A DNA stretch of 38,711 nt from the NCBI GenBank assembly GCA_021811635.1, contig JAJZNS010000025.1, positions 1-38,711 of the forward strand, in the 5' to 3' direction. The DNA comes from Thermoplasmata archaeon. Its GTDB lineage: Archaea; Thermoplasmatota; Thermoplasmata; Thermoplasmatales; Thermoplasmataceae. This document shows positions 1 through 6,558 of this stretch, in pieces (position 1 is the stretch's first letter; every line of letters starts with the position of its first letter). Position numbers and translations under genes: made by a program. Under the pieces are notes generated by a model that had not been told where the DNA came from, made no database searches, and was given only the letters and a program-made list of their open reading frames with translations.

Positions 1-2
1 TA

Positions 3-134
3 TCTTTCCCCAAGCGCCCCATAGACAGGGAAGAGGCACACCAGCAATGTCTCCCGGCATCCTACTATGCTGGTACCAGGTATAACGGCTATCCCATCAT
101 CTCTCTCATCGCCAATATGATCGGAAAATGCTAG
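3..134 (+). other. possible 3' end of an unidentified plus-strand gene
   Basis: A reading frame is open from the window edge to a TAG at 132-134, giving 43 codons and ending in a hydrophobic stretch followed by GKC. It converges on the ArsR gene, with the two stop codons overlapping by a few bases, which is common for real convergent genes. No family was recognised. It could equally be a chance open frame, because only its tail is inside the window. Confidence 0.25.
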
Positions 135-487
135 CTTTCCCTTCCAGATAAACTATTTTCTATTCCTTCCTTAAGCTTTTCCAGCATTTCGACTGCGTGA
201 TTTGCGTACTGACCAATCCATCTGTCATGGATTCTCTTTATGGGCAAAGCATCGAGATAATTCCACATGTGCCTCCCCTCCTTCCTAGAAACGATGAGAT
301 CAGCTTTTCTCAATATGTCAATGTGCATGATGACAGTGCAGCGATCAAGCTCGCTGAAATGGGAGCATATTTCTCCTGTTGTCATTGGCCTGGTCTTTAC
401 GAGATCCAGGATTTCTCTTCTCCTTGCATCAGAAAGTGCCCTGTATACTGCTTCATCATCCTCGTGTCTGTTGTTATTCTCTGACAT
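131..487 (-). CDS. ArsR-family winged-helix transcriptional regulator
   Basis: This 118-residue protein has the ArsR-type winged-helix layout. A helix with ALSDARRREILDLV lies near residues 17-30. The recognition region around residues 33-60 includes MTTGEICSHF and CTVIMHIDIL, and a beta-wing with VSRKEGRHMWNYL follows. ArsR proteins are usually dimeric repressors that bind inverted repeats. The gene is divergent from an AHSA1/SRPBCC gene across a 65-base spacer that holds four copies of a CATGTTA-type half-site, one of them overlapping its own ATG, so autoregulation plus control of the neighbour is the simplest reading. I see no cysteine cluster of the classic metal-sensing kind, so the inducer is unknown. 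The ArsR plus AHSA1 pairing is known from other prokaryotes. Confidence 0.85.
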   Translation of the reverse strand: MSENNNRHEDDEAVYRALSDARRREILDLVKTRPMTTGEICSHFSELDRCTVIMHIDILRKADLIVSRKEGRHMWNYLDALPIKRIHDRWIGQYANHAVEMLEKLKEGIENSLSGRES

Positions 488-544
488 GTTATGTTTTCAC
501 AAACATGTTAGCTTTTCCTAACATTTATATCTATCTGTAACATG
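484..544. promoter_or_regulatory. divergent promoter with four CATGTTA-type half-sites (likely ArsR operator)
   Basis: The half-site CATGTTA occurs at 485-491 and 504-510, and its complement at 519-524 (TAACAT) and 538-544 (TAACATG). The two central copies form a perfect inverted repeat with 7-base arms, ATGTTAG at 505-511 and CTAACAT at 518-524, separated by 6 bases. A TATA-like TTTATAT at about 524-530 lies some 25 bases before the GTG at 553, so the rightward mRNA is probably leaderless and its TATA box abuts the inverted repeat. Binding by the adjacent ArsR protein is inferred from this geometry. Confidence 0.65.
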
Positions 545-552
545 ATTCATTC

Positions 553-999
553 GTGAATAGTATGAAGTTTAAAGTGGTAGTCCATACAAAAATTGCAAGG
601 CCCATATCGGAAGTTTTTGATGCAGTAGTCAACCCTGAGAAGGTGGGCAGTTACTTTGCACTAGGGGGAGTAAGTGCACCCATGGTTGAGGGAAAAAACG
701 TGTTATGGAAGTTCAAGGATATTTCATTCGAACAGGATATGAAAATTCGTAAGCTTATTAAAAACGAGAAAATTGAATTGGATTGGTTTTCTGAGGACGG
801 GAAAAAGACGGAAGTTATATTGACCTTTGACAAAATAAGTGAAGACAGAACTATGATTACCATAGTACATTCTGGCTACGAACAAAATCAAAAAGCACTG
901 GATAATTCGTACGAACATTGCGAAGGCTGGACCGTAATGCTGGCTTCCATGAAGGCGTACCTTGAACACGGCATAGTCCTTGCAGAGGACTATTGGTAG
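553..999 (+). CDS. AHSA1/SRPBCC-domain protein
   Basis: This protein of about 148 residues matches the SRPBCC (START/Bet v1-like) fold, AHSA1 subfamily. It has an N-terminal strand with the pattern of hydrophobics followed by IARPISEVFDAVVNPEKV, a central sheet with WKFKDI and ELDWFSEDGKKTEVILTF, and a long C-terminal helix with EGWTVMLASMKAYLEHG. Such proteins have a hydrophobic cavity for small ligands, and none can be specified here. The start may be the GTG at 553 or the ATG at 562. The GTG fits better with a leaderless transcript from the TATA-like box near 527. The divergent ArsR gene is its probable regulator. Confidence 0.8.
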   Translation: MNSMKFKVVVHTKIARPISEVFDAVVNPEKVGSYFALGGVSAPMVEGKNVLWKFKDISFEQDMKIRKLIKNEKIELDWFSEDGKKTEVILTFDKISEDRTMITIVHSGYEQNQKALDNSYEHCEGWTVMLASMKAYLEHGIVLAEDYW

Positions 1000-1076
1000 A
1001 TTTAAGAGTGGGAATCTGAAACGAGCATTCTAAACAGTGAGATCCATTGCTCAAGCCACGAATCAGGGGCAGAGGG

Positions 1077-1240
1077 TTACTGTGCCAAGTACCTGGACCA
1101 TTTTTCAGGCTTTTTTGTGCCGTACACTATCCGTTCTGTGCCAAGAAAAGCTGTAAACTCTTCTATCTTCTCCTGCAGCTTTCCTCCTATCATTGGATCC
1201 TCTTCAATTCCGGATTCAGCAAAAACACTGTTAAGGCTCA
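1077..1240 (-). pseudogene. possible 3' fragment of an unidentified minus-strand gene
   Basis: A minus-strand frame ending in TAA at 1077-1079 has plausible protein composition over its last 50 or so codons (for example KLQEKIEEFTAFLG and TKKPEKWSRYLAQ). No convincing upstream start or promoter is visible. Near 1235-1240 the frame runs into sequence that reads better as a plus-strand surface-protein tail, suggesting a junction between two decayed pieces. No family was recognised, and a chance frame cannot be excluded. Confidence 0.25.
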
Positions 1241-1399
1241 GTAACAGTGAACGGAAGTAACGTGTCTGTATCAATAACATTCACAACAAACAAGTCCCCC
1301 ACAGGAACATCACCCAACGATCTCTATATAATAGTCGCGGCGGTTGTTGCGATTGCAGTCATTGGATCTGCAGTGGCATTGATGAGAAAGAGAAGATAA
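1235..1399 (+). pseudogene. remnant of a membrane-anchored surface protein (C-terminus only)
   Basis: The plus frame ending at the TAA of 1397-1399 reads as a beta-strand-like segment (VTVNGSNVSVSITFT), a short Pro/Thr/Ser linker, a single hydrophobic helix (about LYIIVAAVVAIAVIGSAVAL) and a basic tail MRKRR. This is the normal C-terminal architecture of archaeal extracellular proteins anchored by one membrane helix. A stop codon (TAA, 1232-1234) immediately precedes it and no start is present, so it looks like the 3' end of a lost gene. The original enzyme or binding domain is gone. Confidence 0.5.
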
Positions 1400-1542
1400 C
1401 ACTTCTCTTTCATTTTTACATATGCGAATTTCTCGAAATCGATCGAATTACAGCGTCCCTGGGGAACGTAGAAATGTAAATTATAGTTGTTCAGCAGAGG
1501 GTTTTGCCGATATAGCTCAAATATGCAACTCTTTCTGAGCAA

Positions 1543-1552
1543 AAATTATAAT
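1543..1552 (+). promoter_or_regulatory. TATA-like box of the transsulfuration operon
   Basis: AAATTATAAT lies about 30-40 bases before the TTG start at 1583. Archaeal transcription normally starts about 25 bases after the TATA box, so the transcript should have a very short leader or none. No repeat that could be an operator was seen around it. Confidence 0.5.
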
Positions 1553-1582
1553 CTGCAGAAGGTCTAAGCATATTGGGATACC

Positions 1583-2542
1583 TTGAAAGTTTACGAAAAC
1601 ATACTGGAGACCATTGGCAACACACCGATTGTGAAGATAAACAGAATTACCAGCCCAAAAAACCGACTCTTTGCAAAGCTGGAATTTTTTAATCCGGGAG
1701 GGAGCGTAAAGGACAGAATGGCCAGATATATAATCGAAAAGGCTGAAAAAGCTGGGAAAATTAATGATACCATAGTTGAAAATTCATCGGGAAATACAGG
1801 CGCTTCAATTTCAATGATTTCCGCGGTTAAATCCTACAGATGCGTAATAACTATTCCTGACAAGATGAGCCAGGAGAAGATTGACCTGATGAAGGCATAT
1901 GGCTCAGAGGTTGTTGTCACAAAGACTGACGTACCTTACGACTCTCCTGAGAGTTACTACAGCGTTGCCAGGAGGATCTCAGCGGAAAGCGATGCATACT
2001 ACCCTGACCAGTACAATAATCCTGACAACATTGAAGCACATTACGTCTCAACAGGTCCTGAAATATGGGATCAGATGGAGGGTGAGATAGACGTGCTTGT
2101 GGCAGGCATTGGCACAGGCGGCACCATTTCAGGAATTGGGAAATATCTCAAGGAGAGGAATCCAGACATAAAGGTAATTGGCGTAGATCCCGAAGGATCT
2201 GTTTTCTACAGTTACTTCAAGACGGGAAAAATGGTAAAGCCTCATACTTACAAAGTTGAGGGAATAGGAGAGGATTATCTGGTAAAGGCCGTAGATTTTT
2301 CAGTCATTGATGACATTGTAACGGTAAATGACCAGGAGAGCTTCCTTATGACACGCAGACTGGCAAGGGAAGAAGGGATATTCGCTGGAGGTTCATCCGG
2401 GGCTGCAATAGCAGCAGCGTTGAAGGTATCAGATTCGTTCAGGGATAAAAACATCCTGATGTTATTTCCGGATTCCGGTTACAGGTACCTTAGTAAAATA
2501 TACAACGATAACTGGATGAGGCAAAATGGTTTCATGGAGTGA
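1583..2542 (+). CDS. cystathionine beta-synthase-like PLP enzyme (catalytic core only)
   Basis: This 319-residue fold-type II PLP enzyme has the cofactor lysine in PGGSVKDRMA (K43), the substrate-binding SSGNTG (68-73) and a phosphate-binding GTGGT loop. Sequence details favour cystathionine beta-synthase over plain O-acetylserine sulfhydrylase: DKMSQEKIDLMKAYG, YPDQYNNPDNIEAHY, STGPEIWDQ and the C-terminal FAGGSSGAA and PDSGYRYLSK. The regulatory C-terminal pair of CBS domains found in eukaryotic enzymes is absent, as is usual in prokaryotes. It would condense serine (or an activated serine) with homocysteine. The next gene, 6 bases downstream, is cystathionine gamma-lyase, which supports a reverse transsulfuration role. 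The start is TTG; no better in-frame start fits the family N-terminus. A cysteine synthase side activity remains possible. Confidence 0.85.
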   Translation: MKVYENILETIGNTPIVKINRITSPKNRLFAKLEFFNPGGSVKDRMARYIIEKAEKAGKINDTIVENSSGNTGASISMISAVKSYRCVITIPDKMSQEKIDLMKAYGSEVVVTKTDVPYDSPESYYSVARRISAESDAYYPDQYNNPDNIEAHYVSTGPEIWDQMEGEIDVLVAGIGTGGTISGIGKYLKERNPDIKVIGVDPEGSVFYSYFKTGKMVKPHTYKVEGIGEDYLVKAVDFSVIDDIVTVNDQESFLMTRRLAREEGIFAGGSSGAAIAAALKVSDSFRDKNILMLFPDSGYRYLSKIYNDNWMRQNGFME

Positions 2543-2548
2543 GCTTAG

Positions 2549-3700
2549 ATGAATTTTTCAACCAAGTCAATACACATCGGCGAAGAACCGGATACCGTGA
2601 ACGGGGTTGGCGAGGTGGTGTCATCCATATACCTCTCTACAACCTTTGCAAGAAAGGATGCAGAGAAACCAACAAAGGGCTATGAATACACCAGAAGCGG
2701 GAATCCCACCAGAATGGCCCTTGAGAATAAGATTGCATCACTTGAGAATGCGAAATATGGTCTCATGTTTTCATCCGGACTTGCTGCTGAAACAACCCTG
2801 TTTCTTTCGCTGCTCAAGACCGGAGATCATATAATCGCATCCGACGACCTGTATGGTGGAACCGAAAGACTTTTCAGGGCTGTCCTGCCTGGCCTTGGGA
2901 TCACCCATGAGCTGAGGGATTTGACAGTACCGCTTTTACCGGAATCAATTCCGGAAAAAACAAAGATGATCTACTTCGAGACACCATCCAACCCGCTTCT
3001 CAGGATAATAGACATAGAGAGGACGTCAAAAGCAGCAAAAAAGAAAGGCGCAATTGTTGCAGTGGATAACACCTTTGCTACACCTTATTTCCAGAACCCT
3101 TTGCAGCTTGGTGCAGACGTCGTGGTTCACAGCACTACCAAGTATATCAACGGGCACAGTGACTCACTGGGAGGAACGCTGATAACCAATACTCAGGACA
3201 TCTTTAATAAACTGAAATTCAACCAGAATGCCATGGGAGCTGTGATGTCCCCATTCGACAGTTATCTCACAATGAGAGGAATAAAGACACTCGCTGTAAG
3301 GATGAAAGAACATGAGAAGAACGCAGTCGAAATTGTCTCATATCTCAGGGACAGCAAAAAAGTCAGAAAAATTTATTATCCTGGGCTTGAGGATCATGAA
3401 AACCATGAGGTCGCCAGAAAACAAATGAAAGGATTTGGAGGGATGATATCCTTCAGGCTTCACACTGATAATGAGGGGGTAAAGAGATTTGTCGGATCCC
3501 TGAAATACATATCACTTGCGGAGAGCCTTGGAGGAGTTGAATCACTCATAGAGATCCCGTCGATGATGACCCATTCTGGGATACCAAGGGAAACGCGTGA
3601 GCGAAACGGAATCACGGATGATCTGATCAGGTTGTCAGTCGGTATAGAAGACGCGGACGATCTTATTGAAGATTTATCCAGGGCCCTTGATAAGGTTTAA
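2549..3700 (+). CDS. cystathionine gamma-lyase / gamma-synthase family enzyme
   Basis: This 383-residue cytosolic enzyme of the Cys/Met metabolism PLP family has the PLP lysine in HSTTKYINGHSD (K198), the cofactor aspartate in AVDNTFATPY, and YEYTRSGNPTR near residues 45-55. The C-terminal half has SLGGVESLIEIPSMMTHS and IRLSVGIED. In the family this splits cystathionine into cysteine, 2-oxobutyrate and ammonia, or runs related gamma-replacement reactions. Pairing with the beta-synthase-like gene just upstream makes the gamma-lyase direction more likely. A Shine-Dalgarno-like GGAGTGA precedes the ATG by about 9 bases, as expected for the second cistron of an operon. Sequence alone does not separate lyase from synthase with certainty. 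Confidence 0.85.
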   Translation: MNFSTKSIHIGEEPDTVNGVGEVVSSIYLSTTFARKDAEKPTKGYEYTRSGNPTRMALENKIASLENAKYGLMFSSGLAAETTLFLSLLKTGDHIIASDDLYGGTERLFRAVLPGLGITHELRDLTVPLLPESIPEKTKMIYFETPSNPLLRIIDIERTSKAAKKKGAIVAVDNTFATPYFQNPLQLGADVVVHSTTKYINGHSDSLGGTLITNTQDIFNKLKFNQNAMGAVMSPFDSYLTMRGIKTLAVRMKEHEKNAVEIVSYLRDSKKVRKIYYPGLEDHENHEVARKQMKGFGGMISFRLHTDNEGVKRFVGSLKYISLAESLGGVESLIEIPSMMTHSGIPRETRERNGITDDLIRLSVGIEDADDLIEDLSRALDKV

Positions 3701-3752
3701 AATGGCTGATTTCAGGAGAGATAACTTCCTTTCACTTTTTGATGATTGATGA

Positions 3753-3953
3753 ATTTCCATATTTGTTTGGTATACGCCAGTGTTTATCCTGATCTCCATG
3801 CTTTTACCATCCGTGTACAATCCTTCCCAGATAATGCAAGGTGTTCTTCTGCCTATTTGCCCTCTTCAGCTTAGTAATATTGACACGGACATCAGGCAAA
3901 GAACAGGTGCACTTATATTCAACTTGAGCAGGCCAGTTGCAAGCATTTTTTAA
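3753..3953 (+). pseudogene. C-terminal remnant of an MFS (DHA2-like) transporter
   Basis: The gap between 3701 and 4108 has no intact gene. A plus frame between stops at 3750 and 3951 encodes 66 residues that resemble the last part of a drug:H+ antiporter of the major facilitator superfamily: a hydrophobic helix (VFILISMLLPSV), then a loop with DIRQRTGALIFNLSRPVAS, which matches the conserved R-x-x-GA-x-x-N-x-x-R region before the penultimate helices. It has no start and ends prematurely in TAA. It is probably the debris of a deleted or decayed transporter gene. The rest of the gap (3954-4108) shows nothing recognisable. Confidence 0.5.
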
Positions 3954-4108
3954 CTATCCAATTAATTTATTTGATACTACTACTTTCTTTCGCCCGCGGT
4001 CGCAACTAACGTAACAGATACGGCGAGTAATTCCACAATTCCAAGCCCCCGCCTTTTTCTGTCTTCCCGTTGCGTAGACCGAGATCTCTATGGATCCCTA
4101 AAATTTGA

Positions 4109-4181
4109 TGGGACCGCTGAGATTTGAACTCAGGTTACCAACACCCCAAGCTGGTAGGATACCAAACTACCCCACGGTCCC
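4109..4181 (-). tRNA. tRNA-Pro (anticodon GGG)
   Basis: A 73-base cloverleaf can be folded on the minus strand: acceptor stem GGGACCG with CGGTCCC and discriminator A, anticodon stem CCAGC with GTTGG around the loop TTGGGGT (anticodon GGG, a proline codon reader), and T arm CTGAG-TTCAAAT-CTCAG. There is no intron and no encoded CCA. The first tRNA base lies one nucleotide after the rpoN stop codon, and no TATA-like element is visible just upstream inside rpoN, so it is probably cut from the ribosomal operon transcript. Confidence 0.93.
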
Positions 4182-4182
4182 A

Positions 4183-4401
4183 TTATGAGAAGGGAAGAAC
4201 TTCGTCGATGAGGTCTATGTGGGAAAGTATCATTCTCCTGCAACAGTATCTTTCGACCCCAAGGTCATCCAGGGTTTTCTCAATCTCAGAATCCTCCGGC
4301 TTTCTGCCGGTGGACCTGATCTTGTCCATTGCCGCCTTGAATTTCTCATAATCGGACGCAACGACTCTTCCACAACTGAAACATCTAACAGGTATTATCA
4401 T
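4183..4401 (-). CDS. rpoN: DNA-directed RNA polymerase subunit N (Rpb10 homologue)
   Basis: This 72-residue subunit has the archaeal RpoN zinc-binding signature: an N-terminal VRCFSCGRVV (CxxC) and a later ERYCCRRMILSHIDLID with the characteristic CCRRM. It is a structural subunit on the Rpb3/Rpb11-like platform of RNA polymerase. It is the last protein gene of the L18e-L13-S9-RpoN operon, 5 bases after S9. The sequence AGGTGAGATG just before the ATG supplies a Shine-Dalgarno-like GGTGA. The name is the archaeal subunit N and is unrelated to bacterial sigma-54. Confidence 0.97.
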   Translation of the reverse strand: MIIPVRCFSCGRVVASDYEKFKAAMDKIRSTGRKPEDSEIEKTLDDLGVERYCCRRMILSHIDLIDEVLPFS

Positions 4402-4406
4402 TCATC

Positions 4407-4820
4407 TCACCTATACGATTTCTGTCTCTTGGCTCTGGCACCGGATCCTGTGGGTTTCTTTGGCATTTTTCTTCTGATATCATTGACCAGCAATGTCCTG
4501 TCGAATCCCTTGAAAGCCTCCTGAATTGAATCGTCCTTAAAATATTCGACAATGCCCTTCGCAATCGCAGTTCTTGAAGCATCAGCCTGTCCTGTGACGC
4601 CTCCGCCAGATACGCTGACTTCGATGTCTATTTCGTTTACCTTATCACCTGCAAGCCTTATTGGATCCATCAGTTTTTCCCTAAGAAGCGATACAGGGAA
4701 AAACTCCACGGGCTTTCCATTTACGGTAATCAATCCCTTTCCCTTTCTGGTTACCGCCCTGGCAACAGCAGTTTTTCTCTTTCCTGACGTGTATATAATT
4801 ACGGGTTTCCTTTCGCTCAT
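4407..4820 (-). CDS. rps9: small-subunit ribosomal protein uS9
   Basis: This 137-residue protein has the uS9 hallmarks: an N-terminal YTSGKRKTAVARA, a central VSGGGVTGQADA and ASRTAIAKG, and the basic C-terminal tail ending GARAKRQKSYR, which in the family reaches the ribosomal P site. It overlaps the 3' end of the L13 gene by four bases and has GGTGA a few bases before its ATG, so translation is probably coupled. The length is normal for archaea. Confidence 0.97.
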   Translation of the reverse strand: MSERKPVIIYTSGKRKTAVARAVTRKGKGLITVNGKPVEFFPVSLLREKLMDPIRLAGDKVNEIDIEVSVSGGGVTGQADASRTAIAKGIVEYFKDDSIQEAFKGFDRTLLVNDIRRKMPKKPTGSGARAKRQKSYR

Positions 4821-5236
4821 TCTTTCACCTTATAGCCAAGTTCATTTGATATCTCTGCAAGCGTGAGAAAACCGGTAGATTTCGCATTCCTGGCGCTCTC
4901 CAGGGTCTCGAACTTGATATCTCTCATGGAAGTCGGTCGGATGGTATAAACCATGCACCTTCCCAAGGCTTCCTTTCCCCTGGTCTTCTTTTTTGGGAGC
5001 ATGTCTCCGATAGATCTTCTGAGTATCTGGCTTGGAGTTCTAGGGTAGTGAGGCCCCTTGCGCACGCTGCCTATCTCCATTCGTTCCTTGAATTTCTGCA
5101 AAATAAAAGACTTGCTCCCAGTGATTGCAACCCTGTGGGAATTTATGATAGTTACATCGTCGCCGTTGAGCAGTGCCTTTGCGACATAAGCTGAAAGCCT
5201 GCCATAAATCAGATTTTCTGCGTCTATATACTGCAT
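4817..5236 (-). CDS. rpl13: large-subunit ribosomal protein uL13
   Basis: This 139-residue protein matches archaeal uL13: an N-terminal YIDAENLIYGRLSAYVAKAL, an internal VTIINSHRVAITGSK, and RKGPHYPRTPSQILRRSIG followed by LPKKKTRGKEAL. It sits 4 bases after L18e with a GGTGAT Shine-Dalgarno-like element before its ATG, and it overlaps the S9 start by four bases. The gene order L18e-L13-S9-RpoN is the standard archaeal one. Confidence 0.96.
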   Translation of the reverse strand: MQYIDAENLIYGRLSAYVAKALLNGDDVTIINSHRVAITGSKSFILQKFKERMEIGSVRKGPHYPRTPSQILRRSIGDMLPKKKTRGKEALGRCMVYTIRPTSMRDIKFETLESARNAKSTGFLTLAEISNELGYKVKE

Positions 5237-5240
5237 TTCA

Positions 5241-5609
5241 TCACCTTATGATCTTTATGTTGGTACCTTTGGGATTCTCTTCCGCCATCTGCACCAGAGA
5301 AGTGTGTTTTCCACCCACACTTGCTATCTTGTCAACCGCTGAAGATGAGAACCTGAGTGCGGAAACCGTGATTTTCTTCTGGAGATTGCCACCTCCCAGT
5401 ACTGCGCCTGGAACTACTACGGTATCTCCTTCATTGCAAAGCCTTTCAATCTTCCCCAGGTCAACGCTGGCATACCTTCTCCTTCCTGCTGAAAGCCTTT
5501 CCGCTATGTCTCTCCAGAAAGTCGACTGATTCTTTCTGGAAAGTTCGTTAAGCTGTATAATCGTACTGCTGAGCACAGGGCTCGTTTTTCTCGAAACATC
5601 TATTGGCAT
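5241..5609 (-). CDS. rpl18e: large-subunit ribosomal protein eL18
   Basis: This 122-residue protein of the eL18/uL15 superfamily has a short basic N-terminus, the segment FWRDIAERL, the glycine-rich VVVPGAVLGGGNLQKK loop and a C-terminal NPKGTNIKIIR. It is the promoter-proximal gene of the ribosomal operon. The ATG is preceded by TCGGTGACGCC, which contains the GGTGA element. It lies behind an unusually long leader for this genome (see the leader entry). Confidence 0.93.
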   Translation of the reverse strand: MPIDVSRKTSPVLSSTIIQLNELSRKNQSTFWRDIAERLSAGRRRYASVDLGKIERLCNEGDTVVVPGAVLGGGNLQKKITVSALRFSSSAVDKIASVGGKHTSLVQMAEENPKGTNIKIIR

Positions 5610-5694
5610 GGCGTCACCGATTTCAAAAGAGCGCTTCCCGTTTCAGCGGGATCCAATCTCTTTCTCAGGGCTGATGCTGTTACTGTATTTATTT
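5610..5694 (-). promoter_or_regulatory. promoter and hairpin-containing leader of the ribosomal protein operon
   Basis: The minus strand reads AAATAAATA at 5686-5694, a TATA-like box. Transcription from it would begin near 5660 and give a leader of about 50 bases, whereas many other first genes here look leaderless. The leader holds a perfect 4-base stem, CCCG and CGGG at 5637-5650 with a 6-base loop. A role in autogenous ribosomal-protein control is possible but not shown by the sequence. Confidence 0.4.
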
Positions 5695-5736
5695 GTTGGC
5701 AGGTTCCCTGCCACAATTGACGACCCACAGTAAGGT

Positions 5737-6558
5737 TCATTGCCTTTGGGACCCCTTTCCACGATTGTTATTCGTGACGCTTCCGGACAGCACCTTTATG
5801 ATCCCCATGAGCTTGAAGTACTCCTTTTTACGCAGATCCGCCCTGGATATGATCCTCCTCATCATGACCATGGAGTTCTCCACCTTATGATCAGGATAGC
5901 CCGATGAAATCAGGGCTTTTGCTGCAAGTTCCACCATCCTGTCCGCCTCCTCTCCGGTTATGGTCTCCTCCGCAGAGTCTGCAGACACCGCTGACTCCAG
6001 GGATTTATAAAGTATAATAGCTGCGGCATGCGACAGGTTGTACACCGGGTAATCAGGGTTGCCGCGCAGCGTGACAAAGTAATGGCATACTTCTATCTCT
6101 TCGTTGAGAAGACCGTCGTCTTCTCTTCCAAATAGGATACAGTACCTGTTTCTGTCCGATCTAATCTTCTCCCACAATTCCTCCACAGAGATAGGTATGC
6201 GCCTGTATCTTCTGCCCGTGATAGTGGAAACGCTTGAAGTTGCGACAAGATAACAGTCAGGGTCCAGATCATTTATTGAAGAGATGTGCCTGCTCTCATC
6301 AAGTATTTCCCTTCCTCCCATGGACCTTATATGGGCTTCATCGCCTATTACGACATTGCCGGTTATGATCAACTTGGAAAAGCCGGTGTTTTTCATCACC
6401 CTGGCAACTGCGCCTATGTTGCCCTGATACTTTGGTTCCACAAGGACTACGTCGACCCTTCCTGAAAGATCAGAATTGAAGCCCTCCGAATCCTGGGCAG
6501 GATCACTGCGGCTGGGTAACGTTCTGTTCGCTGGCCTGCGGCTCGTGAATCTCCCCAC
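5737..6558 (-). CDS. TrmJ-like SPOUT RNA methyltransferase
   Basis: This is a SPOUT-class (SpoU/TrmH) S-adenosylmethionine-dependent 2'-O-methyltransferase. It has motif 1 in VVLVEPKYQGNIGAVARVMK, motif 2 in ILFGREDDGLLNEEIE and motif 3 in YPVYNLSHAAAIILY, the trefoil-knot cofactor site. A helical tail of about 70 residues follows, as in TrmJ, which methylates tRNA position 32. The start is unclear. No ATG or GTG lies in frame between the FKBP stop (6503) and the first core strand. The closest upstream in-frame start is the GTG at 6558, giving a 56-base overlap; an ATG at 6612 would add 18 more, mostly basic, residues. Both lie inside the FKBP gene. Confidence 0.85.
   Translation of the reverse strand: MGRFTSRRPANRTLPSRSDPAQDSEGFNSDLSGRVDVVLVEPKYQGNIGAVARVMKNTGFSKLIITGNVVIGDEAHIRSMGGREILDESRHISSINDLDPDCYLVATSSVSTITGRRYRRIPISVEELWEKIRSDRNRYCILFGREDDGLLNEEIEVCHYFVTLRGNPDYPVYNLSHAAAIILYKSLESAVSADSAEETITGEEADRMVELAAKALISSGYPDHKVENSMVMMRRIISRADLRKKEYFKLMGIIKVLSGSVTNNNRGKGSQRQ

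Noticed and set aside
5610..5660. Possible tRNA or other structured RNA in the L18e leader
   Set aside because: Only one short stem can be formed; there is no cloverleaf or T arm, so it is listed as a leader hairpin.
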